From: Haloactinospora alba
Lineage (GTDB): Bacteria; Actinomycetota; Actinomycetes; Streptosporangiales; Streptosporangiaceae
Length of the DNA: 64,000 bases
Assembly: GCF_006717075.1 (NCBI RefSeq)
Contig: NZ_VFQC01000001.1
Location: 2,093,501 to 2,157,500, forward strand
Direction of reading: 5' to 3'
How positions within the stretch are numbered: position 1 is the stretch's first letter; each line of letters begins with the position of its first letter. A program made the position numbers and the translations under genes. Below the pieces are notes generated by a model. That model was not told the DNA's origin. It was given only the letters and a program-made list of their open reading frames with translations, and made no database searches. Below are positions 52,131 through 60,663 of the stretch, one piece after another.

Positions 52131-52793
52131 GTGTTCCGACGTCGCGTTACTTCTTCCGCCAACGAACCGGCTGCCGCCGGCTCCAACAGTGCCGGGGCCA
52201 GTGCCGCCGAGTCCGCCAAGGGCTACACCCCGAAGAAAGGGGAGCCCACCCCCAAGCGCAAAGAGGCCGAGCAGGACCTGCGCCGACCGTTGCGCGCCCC
52301 GAAAACACGCCGGGAGGCCTACCAGCACTACCGGGCACGGCGCGAACAGGAGCGCCGCGGGCGTGGCGGCCAGCGTTCCGCCGCGCGCGGCGGCGGTGGT
52401 GGTGGCGCGCGGGGGGAGGAACGACACTTCCGTCCGCAGGACCACGGCCCGGTGCGCGCCTACGCGCGAGACGTCGTCGACTCGCGGCGCAGCATCAGTG
52501 AGTTCTTCCTCTACTTCTCGCTGGCCATAATCGTCCTGCTGTTCCTCCCCGTTCCGGAACTCCAGCTGGCGGTCACCTACATCGTCTGGCCGTTGATGAT
52601 GGTGGGGATCGTGACCGAGGGGATCTACGTCGGGAACAGGATCAAGAAGGACGCCCGCCAACACCTTCCCGGCGAGGACGGCCTGCGCGGGGTCGGCATG
52701 TATGCCGCGATGCGTCAGCTGCAGATCCGCAAGCTCCGGCTCCCCAAACCCCGGGTGAGCGTGGGTGACACTCCCGTACCCAAACGCGGGTGA
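52131..52793 (+). CDS. DUF3043 membrane protein
   Basis: 220 aa from GTG 52131. A basic, Ala/Lys-rich tail with the family signature KGYTPKKGEPTPKRKEAE near residue 30 comes first. A charged region (RREAYQHYRARREQER, a Gly-rich spacer, FRPQDHGPVRAYARDVVDSR) and two membrane segments (SEFFLYFSLAIIVLLFLPV and LAVTYIVWPLMMVGIVTEG) follow. The C-terminus is basic (LRLPKPRVSVGD). Function unknown; the counterpart in M. tuberculosis is probably Rv2206. An upstream in-frame ATG would place the start before the likely promoter. Confidence 0.88.
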   Translation: MFRRRVTSSANEPAAAGSNSAGASAAESAKGYTPKKGEPTPKRKEAEQDLRRPLRAPKTRREAYQHYRARREQERRGRGGQRSAARGGGGGGARGEERHFRPQDHGPVRAYARDVVDSRRSISEFFLYFSLAIIVLLFLPVPELQLAVTYIVWPLMMVGIVTEGIYVGNRIKKDARQHLPGEDGLRGVGMYAAMRQLQIRKLRLPKPRVSVGDTPVPKRG

Positions 52794-52795
52794 AC

Positions 52796-52827
52796 CGGCC
52801 GGGCCACGGTTGGCAACGGCCCGGCCG
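52796..52827 (+). terminator. Terminator behind the DUF3043 gene
   Basis: CGGCCGGGCC (52796-52805) pairs with GGCCCGGCCG (52818-52827), loop 12 nt, beginning 2 nt after the stop. Confidence 0.7.
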
Positions 52828-52964
52828 CTGGAGAGCGGGTGGCAGCGCCGGGGCCGCCGGTGCCCATACCGGCGGTGAGCCAGCACGTCCTTCCGGTGGG
52901 AAACCGGCGTTGACGGGCGGTCCACAGCGACCCCCGCGCGCCGCCGGCCTCCGCGGTCCGGTCG

Positions 52965-53189
52965 TCAGAGAGGGTCGCTGAGACTCATCGAGTACACGTC
53001 CCGTTCCCCGTCGACCAGGATCGCGCGTTCCGCCCCGGCTGCCGCGATCTCCTGCCAGTTCTCTCCGAGCCACGTCTCCGCGTCACCGCGCGAGGAGAAC
53101 GCCTCCTCCGAGAACCACTCGTCGGTGAGCGCTTCTCCCTCAGCCGTCTCACAACGCCAACTCCACGCCACGCCGTCCCGCCTTTCCAC
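52965..53189 (-). CDS. Small conserved actinobacterial protein of unknown function
   Basis: 74 aa. WSWRCETAEGEAL, EEAFSSRGDAETWLGENWQE and AILVDGERDVYSMSLSDPL show the pattern of a conserved small acidic protein seen in many actinobacteria; the C-terminal MSLSDPL-type ending is typical. Soluble, no motif for catalysis. GTG 53189 has GAAGG 8 nt upstream. It diverges from cobU, whose start is 74 nt away. Confidence 0.65.
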   Translation of the reverse strand: MERRDGVAWSWRCETAEGEALTDEWFSEEAFSSRGDAETWLGENWQEIAAAGAERAILVDGERDVYSMSLSDPL

Positions 53190-53263
53190 TACGGTTGCCT
53201 TCGCTGGCCGAATGTGTCGAGCGTAACGGCGAAAGCAACCATCTATGTTGTTAACTGGCTTAC

Positions 53264-54349
53264 GTGCGAATACGACTCTCCGGGACGTCCGGCCCGGCCG
53301 GATGGCCCGCCCCCAACTGCCCCTGCGCCTCGTGCAACCGCGCCACCGACAACCGTCGCCTCCCGGCGCGGGTGACGGTGGACGGCGCGTTCACCCTGCG
53401 CGCTCCCGGTGCGGGAACGCTCACCGCCGGCCAGGTCCCCGCGGGCTACACGGTGACAACGACGCCGTACGGAACCCGGGTGGAGGGACCGGGCGGGGAG
53501 AGCCTGCTCTACGCCTGTCCGGAGGCTCCGGCGGATCCGCCCACCACGGCCGGGGGGCACGCGCCCGTCCCGCCACCGCAACAGGTCGACCTCGCCCTGG
53601 TGGACGTCGTGGAGTCACCGCGCAGCGTGGGGGCGCTGCGCCGCGCCGGTGTCGTGGGAACGACGACCGCGGTGGCGGCGCTCGGCGGTGACCACCGGCT
53701 CCACTCCCCCGCCGAGTTCGAACGGCGGGCCCGGTTGTGGGGGACCTTCGCCCCCTCGGACGGCCAGGAGCTGCCGTGCCCCCCGGCCGCGTGGCCGCCG
53801 TCCCGGATCCGCGGCCCGCACCGCGCGCTCGTCACCGGAGGTGCCCGTTCCGGCAAGTCCGCTGAGGCGGAACGCCGCCTGCTCGCGGAGCCCGAGGTCA
53901 CCTATATCGCGACCGGCCCCACCGCGGACGGGGACGACGCCTGGCGGGAACGGGTCGAGGCGCACCGGGCGCGCCGCCCCTGGTGGTGGCGCACCGAGGA
54001 GACTCTGGACGTGGCGGCGGTACTCCGGCGGGCCAGTGGCGCGGTCCTCCTCGACTGCGTTGGGACGTGGCTCGCCGGTGTGCTGGACGCCTGCGGCATG
54101 TGGGACGAGCAGCCGCCCGTGGGGGCCGAGGAAGAGCTGCGGGCCAGGATCGACGAACTGGTGGAGGCGTGGCGGCGCTGCGGCGCCTACGCGATCGCGG
54201 TGACCAACGAGGTGGGGTCGGGAGTGGTACCCCCCACCGCCAGCGGCGGTATGTTCCGCGACTACCTGGGGCGGGTCAACCAACGCCTCGCGGCGGAGTC
54301 GGAGGACGTGGTCCTGACCGCGGTGGGACGCATCTCGGAGCTGCCGTGA
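53264..54349 (+). CDS. cobU: Adenosylcobinamide kinase/guanylyltransferase with degenerate N-terminal domain
   Basis: 361 aa. The C-terminal 175 residues are CobU: P-loop RALVTGGARSGKSAEAERRL near residue 195, EVTYIATGPTADGDD, WRERVEAHRARRP, VLLDCVGTWLAG and IAVTNEVGSGVVP. It phosphorylates adenosylcobinamide and adds GMP in cobalamin assembly. The first 170 residues begin IRLSGTSGPAGWPAPNCPCA with a nearby second CXXC-like Cys pair, resembling the start of PhnP-like metallo-beta-lactamases. The HXHXDH zinc motif is missing. GTG 53264 overlaps no gene. The TTAACT box 7 nt upstream suggests a leaderless message. Coupled to cobS by GTGA. Confidence 0.88.
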   Translation: MRIRLSGTSGPAGWPAPNCPCASCNRATDNRRLPARVTVDGAFTLRAPGAGTLTAGQVPAGYTVTTTPYGTRVEGPGGESLLYACPEAPADPPTTAGGHAPVPPPQQVDLALVDVVESPRSVGALRRAGVVGTTTAVAALGGDHRLHSPAEFERRARLWGTFAPSDGQELPCPPAAWPPSRIRGPHRALVTGGARSGKSAEAERRLLAEPEVTYIATGPTADGDDAWRERVEAHRARRPWWWRTEETLDVAAVLRRASGAVLLDCVGTWLAGVLDACGMWDEQPPVGAEEELRARIDELVEAWRRCGAYAIAVTNEVGSGVVPPTASGGMFRDYLGRVNQRLAAESEDVVLTAVGRISELP

Positions 54350-55143
54350 ACGGGCTCCGGGAGGCGTTCCGCGACAGCGCGGACGGGCTGCGGATGGCAC
54401 TGGGCACGTTCACGGTCATCCCGGTGCGGGTCCGACGCGTCGACCGGGGAGTGGCCGGCTGGGCCATGGTGCTGGCCCCTGCCGCGGGGGCGGTGCTCGG
54501 CGCGGTCGCCGCGGCGCTCCTGCTGGCGGCTGTGGGTGCCGGACTGTCGGCACCGTTGTCGGCCGCCCTCGTGGTGGGGTGTCTGGCACTGCTCACCCGG
54601 GGGCTTCACCTGGACGGGGTGGCCGACCTCGCCGACGGGTTGGGCAGCGCCCGCCCCGCCGGTGAGGCGCTGGACGTGATGAAACGGTCCGACATCGGCC
54701 CGTTCGGGGTGGTCACGTTGGTGACGGTCGTTCTCGTCCAGACGCTGGCGCTTGGTCAGGTTGCCGGGGCGTCTCCCCCCGCTGGTGCCGTCAGTGTCCT
54801 TCTGGCGGTGCTCACCGGACGTTTGGCGGTCACGTGGGCGTGCACTCCCCGGGTTCCGGCGGCGCGTCCCGAGGGACTCGGAGTGATGGTGGCGGGCACG
54901 GTCCCGGTGCGGGGCGCGGCGGTAGCGACCGTGGCGACGCTGGCCGTGGCGTCCCTTGGCACGGTTGTGGGACCGGGGTTCGCTCTCGGGTGCGCGTTGG
55001 CCGTCGTGGCGGGTCTGGCGGTCGCGGGGGCGGTGCTGTGGCACGCCCTGCGCCGGTTGGGCGGCGTCACCGGCGACGTCCTGGGGGCGCTCTCCGAGGT
55101 GGTGACCACGGTGGTTCTGGTCGGGACCGCCGCTGCGGTCTGA
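54346..55143 (+). CDS. cobS: Adenosylcobinamide-GDP ribazoletransferase
   Basis: 265 aa integral membrane enzyme that joins adenosylcobinamide-GDP and alpha-ribazole. Signatures: LRMALGTFTVIPVRVRRVDR, TRGLHLDGVADLADGLGSAR (acidic metal site) and MKRSDIGPFGVVTLV, followed by several Ala/Val-rich membrane segments. GTG 54346 overlaps the cobU stop by 4 nt. cobT and the other cobalamin genes are not in the window; in M. tuberculosis cobT is next to cobS. Confidence 0.94.
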   Translation: MNGLREAFRDSADGLRMALGTFTVIPVRVRRVDRGVAGWAMVLAPAAGAVLGAVAAALLLAAVGAGLSAPLSAALVVGCLALLTRGLHLDGVADLADGLGSARPAGEALDVMKRSDIGPFGVVTLVTVVLVQTLALGQVAGASPPAGAVSVLLAVLTGRLAVTWACTPRVPAARPEGLGVMVAGTVPVRGAAVATVATLAVASLGTVVGPGFALGCALAVVAGLAVAGAVLWHALRRLGGVTGDVLGALSEVVTTVVLVGTAAAV

Positions 55144-55470
55144 CCCGACGGTCGGGGTGCGCCGGGAGACGCGGGACCACGGCCGGTGGGAGCCGGCGCC
55201 ATCCCGGGTTCCGGCCGGTATGGCCGTCGGCCCACCGCACGGAACCTACGATCCCATCTTTCTGACGTTCTGGCGACAGGTTGCCCGGACGGACCTGGGG
55301 TGCGACGGGTTTCCTTCCTACGGTGTTACGCGACACCGCCCGGTTCTCCCCGGGGATCCGCGGGGTCTGCCCTCCCGCGAGGAGTCCCGCCAACCGGACG
55401 CCTTCTAGGACAAATCAGACATAGATCTGAAAAATACCCACTGCTGCTACCCCATGCCGAGGAGAGGTTC
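55144..55470. other. 327-nt gap between cobS and the HAD gene, with an inverted repeat
   Basis: No gene seen. The last 70 nt are AT-rich. TCAGA (55415-55419) and TCTGA (55426-55430) form an inverted repeat with a 6-nt centre, 40-55 nt before the HAD gene, and CATAGAT in its centre could be a -10 element. This is the likely promoter/operator for the HAD-MFS pair. Confidence 0.45.
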
Positions 55471-56145
55471 GTGCACGACACCCCCCGAACACACCACATC
55501 GTCTGGGACTGGAACGGCACCCTGTTCGCGGACGCCCCCGTCCTGATCGAGTCCACGATCGAAGCGTTCGCGGCCCTCGGCATGCCGCCCGTGACCGCCG
55601 ACCTGTACCGGCGCGTGCACACCCAGCCCATACCGGTCTTCTACGAGCGTCTGGCGGGCCGGGCGCTGAGCGAGAGCGAGCACGCCTCCCTGGCCGAGGC
55701 GTTCCACACCGCCTACCTCCGACGACGCTCCTCCCTCACCCTGGACGAGGGGGCCCACCACGCCCTGGAGCAGACCGCACGGGCCGGCCTGAGCCAGTCC
55801 CTGCTGTCCATGTACCCCCACCACCGGTTGCTCCCCCTGGTCCGGGATTTCGGCATCGAACCGCACTTCACCCGGGTCGAGGGCCAGCGCGGCACCAACA
55901 CCGAGGGGAAACGGCAGAGCTTGCGGGAGCACCTGCGCACCATCGGGGTGGACGGTTCCCGGTGCCTGGTCATCGGGGACAGCGTCGACGATGCCCGTGC
56001 CGCCGCCCATGTGGGGGCGCGCTGTGTGCTCTACGCGAGCGGGCTGCACACGGCCCAGGACCTCGCCCGGACCGGCGCACCGGTCGTGGAGTCGCTCGAC
56101 GAGGCGCTCACCACCGCCCGCGTCCCGCAGCAGGAAGCGTCGTGA
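55471..56145 (+). CDS. HAD-family hydrolase
   Basis: 224 aa. HAD motif I is HIVWDWNGTLFADAPVLIE (nucleophile and acid-base Asp in DWNGT, a variant of DXDGT in which the second Asp is replaced by Asn). The cap helices follow (YERLAGRALSESEHASLAEA), motif II is in SLLSMYPHHRLLPL, and motif IV is in CLVIGDSVDDARAAAHVG. It probably removes phosphate from a small metabolite; the Asn in motif I may reduce or change activity, although this variant is found in PGP-like actinobacterial proteins. GTG 55471 has GAGGAG upstream. Its stop overlaps the MFS start by GTGA. Confidence 0.87.
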   Translation: MHDTPRTHHIVWDWNGTLFADAPVLIESTIEAFAALGMPPVTADLYRRVHTQPIPVFYERLAGRALSESEHASLAEAFHTAYLRRRSSLTLDEGAHHALEQTARAGLSQSLLSMYPHHRLLPLVRDFGIEPHFTRVEGQRGTNTEGKRQSLREHLRTIGVDGSRCLVIGDSVDDARAAAHVGARCVLYASGLHTAQDLARTGAPVVESLDEALTTARVPQQEAS

Positions 56146-57368
56146 GCGGGGGCGAGACTCGGGCGAAGGCCTCGCCGCGCCCGGCACTCGAGGTCCTGAG
56201 GTCCCGCCACGTCCCGCGCCTGCTCTCTGGGTCCCTGATCGGACGGCTCCCCACGGGTATGGCGCCACTCGCCATCCTGACAGCGGTGCGCGCGCACGAC
56301 GGGGACTACCAGCTGGCGGGCATGCTGAACGGGGTCTACGCGGTGAGCCTGGCCGTGGCCGGCCCGGTACTGGGGCGGGTCATCGACCGCACCCGGCAGG
56401 CACCCGTCCTGCTGGCGAGCGCGGTCCTGTCGGCCGTGGGGTTCTGGGCGCTCGCGGCGCTCGATCCGGTGGCCAACACCACCGCGGCGGTCGTCGCCGC
56501 GCTGGTGGCGGGAGCCGCCACCCCGCAGCTCGAGCCGTGCCTGCGTGTGCTGTGGGAGGACGTCCTGTCCAGCGAGCGGGACGTGCGCGCGGCGTTCTCC
56601 CTGGACGCGGGGACGCAGGAGCTCATCTTCGTGTTCGGCCCACTGGCGGTCATGGGAGCGAGTGCCCTGGGCGGGGCCGACTCGGGGCTGACAGCGGCAG
56701 CCGTGATCGGTCTGGTGGGCACGGTGTGGTTCGCGACGGCGCGTCCCGCTCGCGTGTGGCGCGGCAGCGCGCAGCATCGGCACTGGGCGGGCCCGCTGCG
56801 GTCCTCCGTCATGGTGCGGCTGTTCCTCGTGCTGCTCGGGGTCGGTGGGACGATCGGGGCGTTCACCGTCGGCATCACCGGCTACGCCGAGGAACAGGGC
56901 TCCGCCGGGGCGGCGGGGTGGTTGATCGCCGCGAACGCGTTCGGAGCGCTGGTCGCCGGTATCGCCTACACTGCGGTTCCCGCCTCCCGGGACGAGGGTG
57001 GGCGGTTCCGCCTGCTCGCGGTCCTGTTCACCGCTGGTTACACGCCGCTGTTGCTGCTTCCCGGGGTTCCGCTGATGGCACCGTTGGCGTTCCTCAGCGG
57101 CTGCGCCCTGCCGGCCGTGCTGGCCTCGGCCTTCGCGCTGGTGGCTCGCCTCGCCCCGCACGGCACCGTCACGGAGGCCCACGCGTGGATGATTACCTCG
57201 TTCGGGGTGGGCAACGCGGTCGGCTCGGCCGTGGCTGGGGTCGCGACCGATACCGTGTCGGCGCGGGCGGCGTTGGGGACTGCCGTGTGCTTCGCCGCTG
57301 GAGCGGCAGGGATGACGGCCGTGACCCTCCTCCGCCCGGCGGGTGAGGACTCCGCTACCGGACGGTGA
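56142..57368 (+). CDS. MFS transporter
   Basis: 408 aa with about 12 membrane segments (LLSGSLIGRLPTGMAPLAIL at the start, GAATPQLEPCLRVLWEDVLS in the middle, LFLVLLGVGGTIGAFTVGIT in the second half). The loop after segment 2 (GPVLGRVIDRTRQAPVLLAS) is the MFS motif A variant. Substrate unknown; the family looks like actinobacterial sugar or drug exporters. It is translated in coupling with the HAD hydrolase, so export of a dephosphorylated product is conceivable but unproven. The end is followed by 249 nt without a gene before pepA. Confidence 0.85.
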   Translation: MSGGETRAKASPRPALEVLRSRHVPRLLSGSLIGRLPTGMAPLAILTAVRAHDGDYQLAGMLNGVYAVSLAVAGPVLGRVIDRTRQAPVLLASAVLSAVGFWALAALDPVANTTAAVVAALVAGAATPQLEPCLRVLWEDVLSSERDVRAAFSLDAGTQELIFVFGPLAVMGASALGGADSGLTAAAVIGLVGTVWFATARPARVWRGSAQHRHWAGPLRSSVMVRLFLVLLGVGGTIGAFTVGITGYAEEQGSAGAAGWLIAANAFGALVAGIAYTAVPASRDEGGRFRLLAVLFTAGYTPLLLLPGVPLMAPLAFLSGCALPAVLASAFALVARLAPHGTVTEAHAWMITSFGVGNAVGSAVAGVATDTVSARAALGTAVCFAAGAAGMTAVTLLRPAGEDSATGR

Positions 57369-57604
57369 GAGCGGTGTGTTCGTTTCTGCTTCCGTTGTAA
57401 GCAACGCCACATTTCTTCACACGATGAGGCGCCACGACGGCAACCGGCACAGCAAAGAGGACCAAAAACCTGACCGAGCATGATGTTCACCCGACAATTC
57501 CACAGAAAACATCCCATATTTTTCCAATGGATCAACTACCCCGATCATTGCGAGTCGTGGTAGGCACGCCGGGCTCCCGGTGCCCAGCGGGATGCCACAA
57601 GAGC

Positions 57605-57610
57605 TAGCAT
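57605..57610 (+). promoter_or_regulatory. -10 box (TAGCAT), leaderless start of pepA
   Basis: TAGCAT, 7 nt, GTG 57618. No Shine-Dalgarno sequence. Confidence 0.5.
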
Positions 57611-57617
57611 CGGTTTC

Positions 57618-59123
57618 GTGAGCACGCCGTTGTCAGTTACCACCAGTCCTGCATCCCCCGACTCCGTCGAGGCCGACGCCGTCGTCGTCGGCTACCACTC
57701 GGGGTCCGACGGCCCCCAACCAGCCTCCGGCGCCCGTGCCGTGGACGCCGCCTTTCCCGGCGGCCTCGCCCGGCACCTGTCCCTGATGGGGGCCAGTGGG
57801 GCGTTGGAGGAGACCCACAACGTCCCCTCGCTGGGGGCGACAACCGCCCCCGTCGTCATCGCTGTCGGCCTGGGCGAGACTCCCGGAGACGCCAGCACGG
57901 TCGACACCGACACGCTCTCGCGGGCGGCGGGTGCCGCCCTGCGGAGCTGCGGTTCCCAGCACCGGGTCGCGCTCGCCCTGCCCGCTGACACAGCCGAGCT
58001 CGCCGGTGCCACGGCGCTGGGTGCCCTGCTGGGGTGCTACTCCTTCACCCGTTACCGCACCGACGAGGAGTCCACCACCGCGGGAACCAGCGAGCTCCTC
58101 GTCCTCAGCTCCGCCAGCGGGGCGCAGGGCGCTCTCGACCGCGCCCGGACCCTCGCCGGTTCGGTGGGGCTCGCACGCGACCTCGTGAACACGGCGCCGG
58201 CCGACCTCGTCCCCGAGGACCTCGCCGGTGTCGCGGAGGAGGTCGCCCGCGACAGCGGATTGCAGTTCGAGGTGCTGGACGAGCAGCAGCTCGCCGAGGG
58301 CGGCTACGGCGGTCTGGTCGGTGTGGGCCAGGGGTCGGTGAACCCGCCGCGCATGGTGCGGCTCTCCTACACCCACCCGGACGCCACCTCGACCCTCGCC
58401 TTCGTCGGCAAGGGCATCACCTTCGACAGCGGCGGCCTGTCGTTGAAGCCCGCCGGGTCCATGGACTGGATGAAGTCCGACATGGGTGGCGCGGCCACCG
58501 TCCTGGCCGCCATGCAGGCCATAGCGGAGCTGCGGCCCCGGGTCAATGTCGTCGCCTACCTCGCGCTCGCCGAGAACATGCCCAGTGGCAGCGCGCAGCG
58601 TCCCTCCGACGTCCTCACGATCTACGGCGGCACCACGGTCGAGGTACTCAACACCGACGCCGAGGGTCGTCTCGTCATGGCCGACGCGCTGGTGCGGGCA
58701 CGCGAGGACGAGCCCGCGCTGATCGTCGATGTCGCCACCCTGACGGGCGCTCAGCTCGTCGCCCTGGGAACGCGCGTTTTCGGGATCATGGCCAACGACG
58801 ATGCGACCCGGGACAGTGTCGTCACCGCCGCGGAGCAGGCCGACGAGGCGGCGTGGCCGATGCCGCTGCCGGCGGAGCTGCGCAGCGGGCTGGAGTCGTC
58901 GGTCGCCGACATCGCCAACGTTCCCGGGGAACGGTGGGGCGGAATGCTGGCCGCGGGCGTCTTCCTCAAGGAGTTCGTCGCCGAGGACACACGCTGGGCG
59001 CACCTCGACATCGCCGGCCCCGCGTTCAACCAGGGAGAGCCGTTCGGTTACACCCCGAAGGGCGGAACCGGCTGTGCGACGCGCACCCTGGTGCGCCTGG
59101 CCGAGAACCACGCGCAGAACTGA
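57618..59123 (+). CDS. pepA: Leucyl aminopeptidase (M17 family)
   Basis: 501 aa, two-domain M17 enzyme that removes N-terminal amino acids with two metal ions. The N-terminal regulatory domain spans about 1-170. Catalytic block: FVGKGITFDSGGLSLKPAGS, MDWMKSDMGGAATV, NMPSGSAQRPSDVL and NTDAEGRLVMADAL, which provide Lys, two Asp, Glu and Arg. It works as a cytoplasmic hexamer in protein turnover. The synteny partner in M. tuberculosis is pepB (Rv2213). GTG 57618 is probably leaderless. lpd follows on the same strand after 90 nt with its own ribosome site. Confidence 0.96.
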   Translation: MSTPLSVTTSPASPDSVEADAVVVGYHSGSDGPQPASGARAVDAAFPGGLARHLSLMGASGALEETHNVPSLGATTAPVVIAVGLGETPGDASTVDTDTLSRAAGAALRSCGSQHRVALALPADTAELAGATALGALLGCYSFTRYRTDEESTTAGTSELLVLSSASGAQGALDRARTLAGSVGLARDLVNTAPADLVPEDLAGVAEEVARDSGLQFEVLDEQQLAEGGYGGLVGVGQGSVNPPRMVRLSYTHPDATSTLAFVGKGITFDSGGLSLKPAGSMDWMKSDMGGAATVLAAMQAIAELRPRVNVVAYLALAENMPSGSAQRPSDVLTIYGGTTVEVLNTDAEGRLVMADALVRAREDEPALIVDVATLTGAQLVALGTRVFGIMANDDATRDSVVTAAEQADEAAWPMPLPAELRSGLESSVADIANVPGERWGGMLAAGVFLKEFVAEDTRWAHLDIAGPAFNQGEPFGYTPKGGTGCATRTLVRLAENHAQN

Positions 59124-59213
59124 ATAGAAGGGTGGTTCGGACGGGCCCCACCCGGCCATGCCACTGGCACGACAAAACGCATCACACCATCCACAACAAG
59201 GAGTGTCCTTCCC

Positions 59214-60590
59214 GTGAGTGAGAGCGGCGGCACCTTCGACCTCGTGATCCTGGGCGCCGGAAGCGGCGGCTATGCGGCGGCGCTACGCGCGGCCGAACTG
59301 GACATGAGCGTCGCCCTGATCGAGAAAGACAAGCTCGGCGGCACCTGCCTGCACTACGGTTGCATCCCCACCAAGGCGCTCTTGCACTCCGGCGAGGTCG
59401 CCGATTCCACCCGCGACAGCGAGAACTTCGGTGTCAAGGCCAGTTTCGACGGCATCGACATGGCAGGCGTGCACAAGTACAAGAACAAGGTGATCAACGG
59501 CCTGCACAAGGGCCTCACCGGACTGATCAAGTCCCGCAACATCACGGTTGTCGAGGGTGAGGGCAAGGTCACCGGCACTGACGAGATCACCGTTGGCAAC
59601 ACGGCCTACAAGGGCCGCAACATCCTGCTCGCGAGCGGTTCCAAGCCCAAGACGCTGGGTGTCGACATCGACGGCGAGAAGACGATCACCAGCGAGGAGG
59701 CGCTGAAGCTCGAGCACGTCCCGAGCTCGGTCGTGATCCTGGGCGGTGGCATCATCGGCGTGGAGTTCGCCAGCGTCTACCGCTCCTTCGGTGCCGAGGT
59801 CACCATCGTCGAGGCGCTGGACCACCTCGTCCCCTCCGAGGACGAGGACAGCTCCAAGCTGCTGGAGCGCGCGTTCCGCAAACGCGGCATCAAGTACGAG
59901 CTGGGCACGCCCTTCGAGAGCGTGAAGACCACCGAGTCCGGCGTCAGTGTCACTCTGCAGGGCGGCAAGACGATCGACGCCGAGCTGCTGCACGTCGCCG
60001 TAGGGCGCGGCCCGGTCTCCGACGGGTTGGGCTACGAGGACGTCGGCGTCCGGATGGAGCGGGGCTTCGTCAAGGTGGACGAGAACCTGCACACCGGCGT
60101 CGGCAACATCTACGCGCTCGGTGACCTGATCGAGACGTGGCAGCTCGCGCACGTCGGTTTCGCCGAGGGCATCTTCGTCGCCGAGCGGATCGCCGGCCTC
60201 AACCCGCCGGCGATCGACTACGACGGTGTCCCGCGTATCACCTACTGCGACCCCGAGGTCGCCTCCGTCGGCCTGACCGCCAAGGTGGCGCGGGAACGCG
60301 GTTACGACATCGTGGAGAAGAACTACAACCTGGGCGGGAACGGCAAGAGCCAGATCCTGCAGACGCAGGGGGCTGTCAAGGTTGTGGCCGAGAAGGACGG
60401 CCCTGTTCTCGGGGTACACATGGTGGGCGCCCGCGTGGGCGAGCTGACCACCGAGGGCCAGCTCATCTACAACTGGGAAGCGCTCCCCGCAGAGGTCGCA
60501 CAGCTCATCCACCCGCACCCGACACAGTCCGAGGCGTTGGGCGAGGCGCACCTCGCCCTGGCCGGAAAACCACTGCACGACCACGACTAA
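59214..60590 (+). CDS. lpdA: Dihydrolipoyl dehydrogenase (E3)
   Basis: 458 aa FAD disulfide oxidoreductase. FAD motif FDLVILGAGSGGYAAALRAA at the N-terminus; redox pair in LGGTCLHYGCIPTKALLHSG (CX4C); NAD motif SVVILGGGIIGVEFASVYRS; second FAD block GNIYALGDLIETWQLAH; C-terminal active-site IHPHPTQSEALGEAH with the catalytic His and Glu. It reoxidises lipoamide of 2-oxoacid dehydrogenases. GTG 59214 has AAGGAG 9-10 nt upstream. It is next to the E2 gene, so E2 and E3 should be made together; E1 is not in the window. Confidence 0.97.
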   Translation: MSESGGTFDLVILGAGSGGYAAALRAAELDMSVALIEKDKLGGTCLHYGCIPTKALLHSGEVADSTRDSENFGVKASFDGIDMAGVHKYKNKVINGLHKGLTGLIKSRNITVVEGEGKVTGTDEITVGNTAYKGRNILLASGSKPKTLGVDIDGEKTITSEEALKLEHVPSSVVILGGGIIGVEFASVYRSFGAEVTIVEALDHLVPSEDEDSSKLLERAFRKRGIKYELGTPFESVKTTESGVSVTLQGGKTIDAELLHVAVGRGPVSDGLGYEDVGVRMERGFVKVDENLHTGVGNIYALGDLIETWQLAHVGFAEGIFVAERIAGLNPPAIDYDGVPRITYCDPEVASVGLTAKVARERGYDIVEKNYNLGGNGKSQILQTQGAVKVVAEKDGPVLGVHMVGARVGELTTEGQLIYNWEALPAEVAQLIHPHPTQSEALGEAHLALAGKPLHDHD

Positions 60591-60600
60591 CACGGCGATC

Positions 60601-60624
60601 GGGGCGGGCCACAGGGCCCGCCCC
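60601..60624 (+). terminator. Hairpin between lpdA and the E2 gene
   Basis: Perfect 10-bp stem (GGGGCGGGCC at 60601-60610, GGCCCGCCCC at 60615-60624), 4-nt loop, 10 nt after the lpdA stop and 40 nt before the E2 start. It may end or weaken transcription into E2, or stabilise the lpdA mRNA end. Confidence 0.5.
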
Positions 60625-60663
60625 CTGCCTTTCCGCGCCTAGCACGTTCAGCTAAGAGGAACC

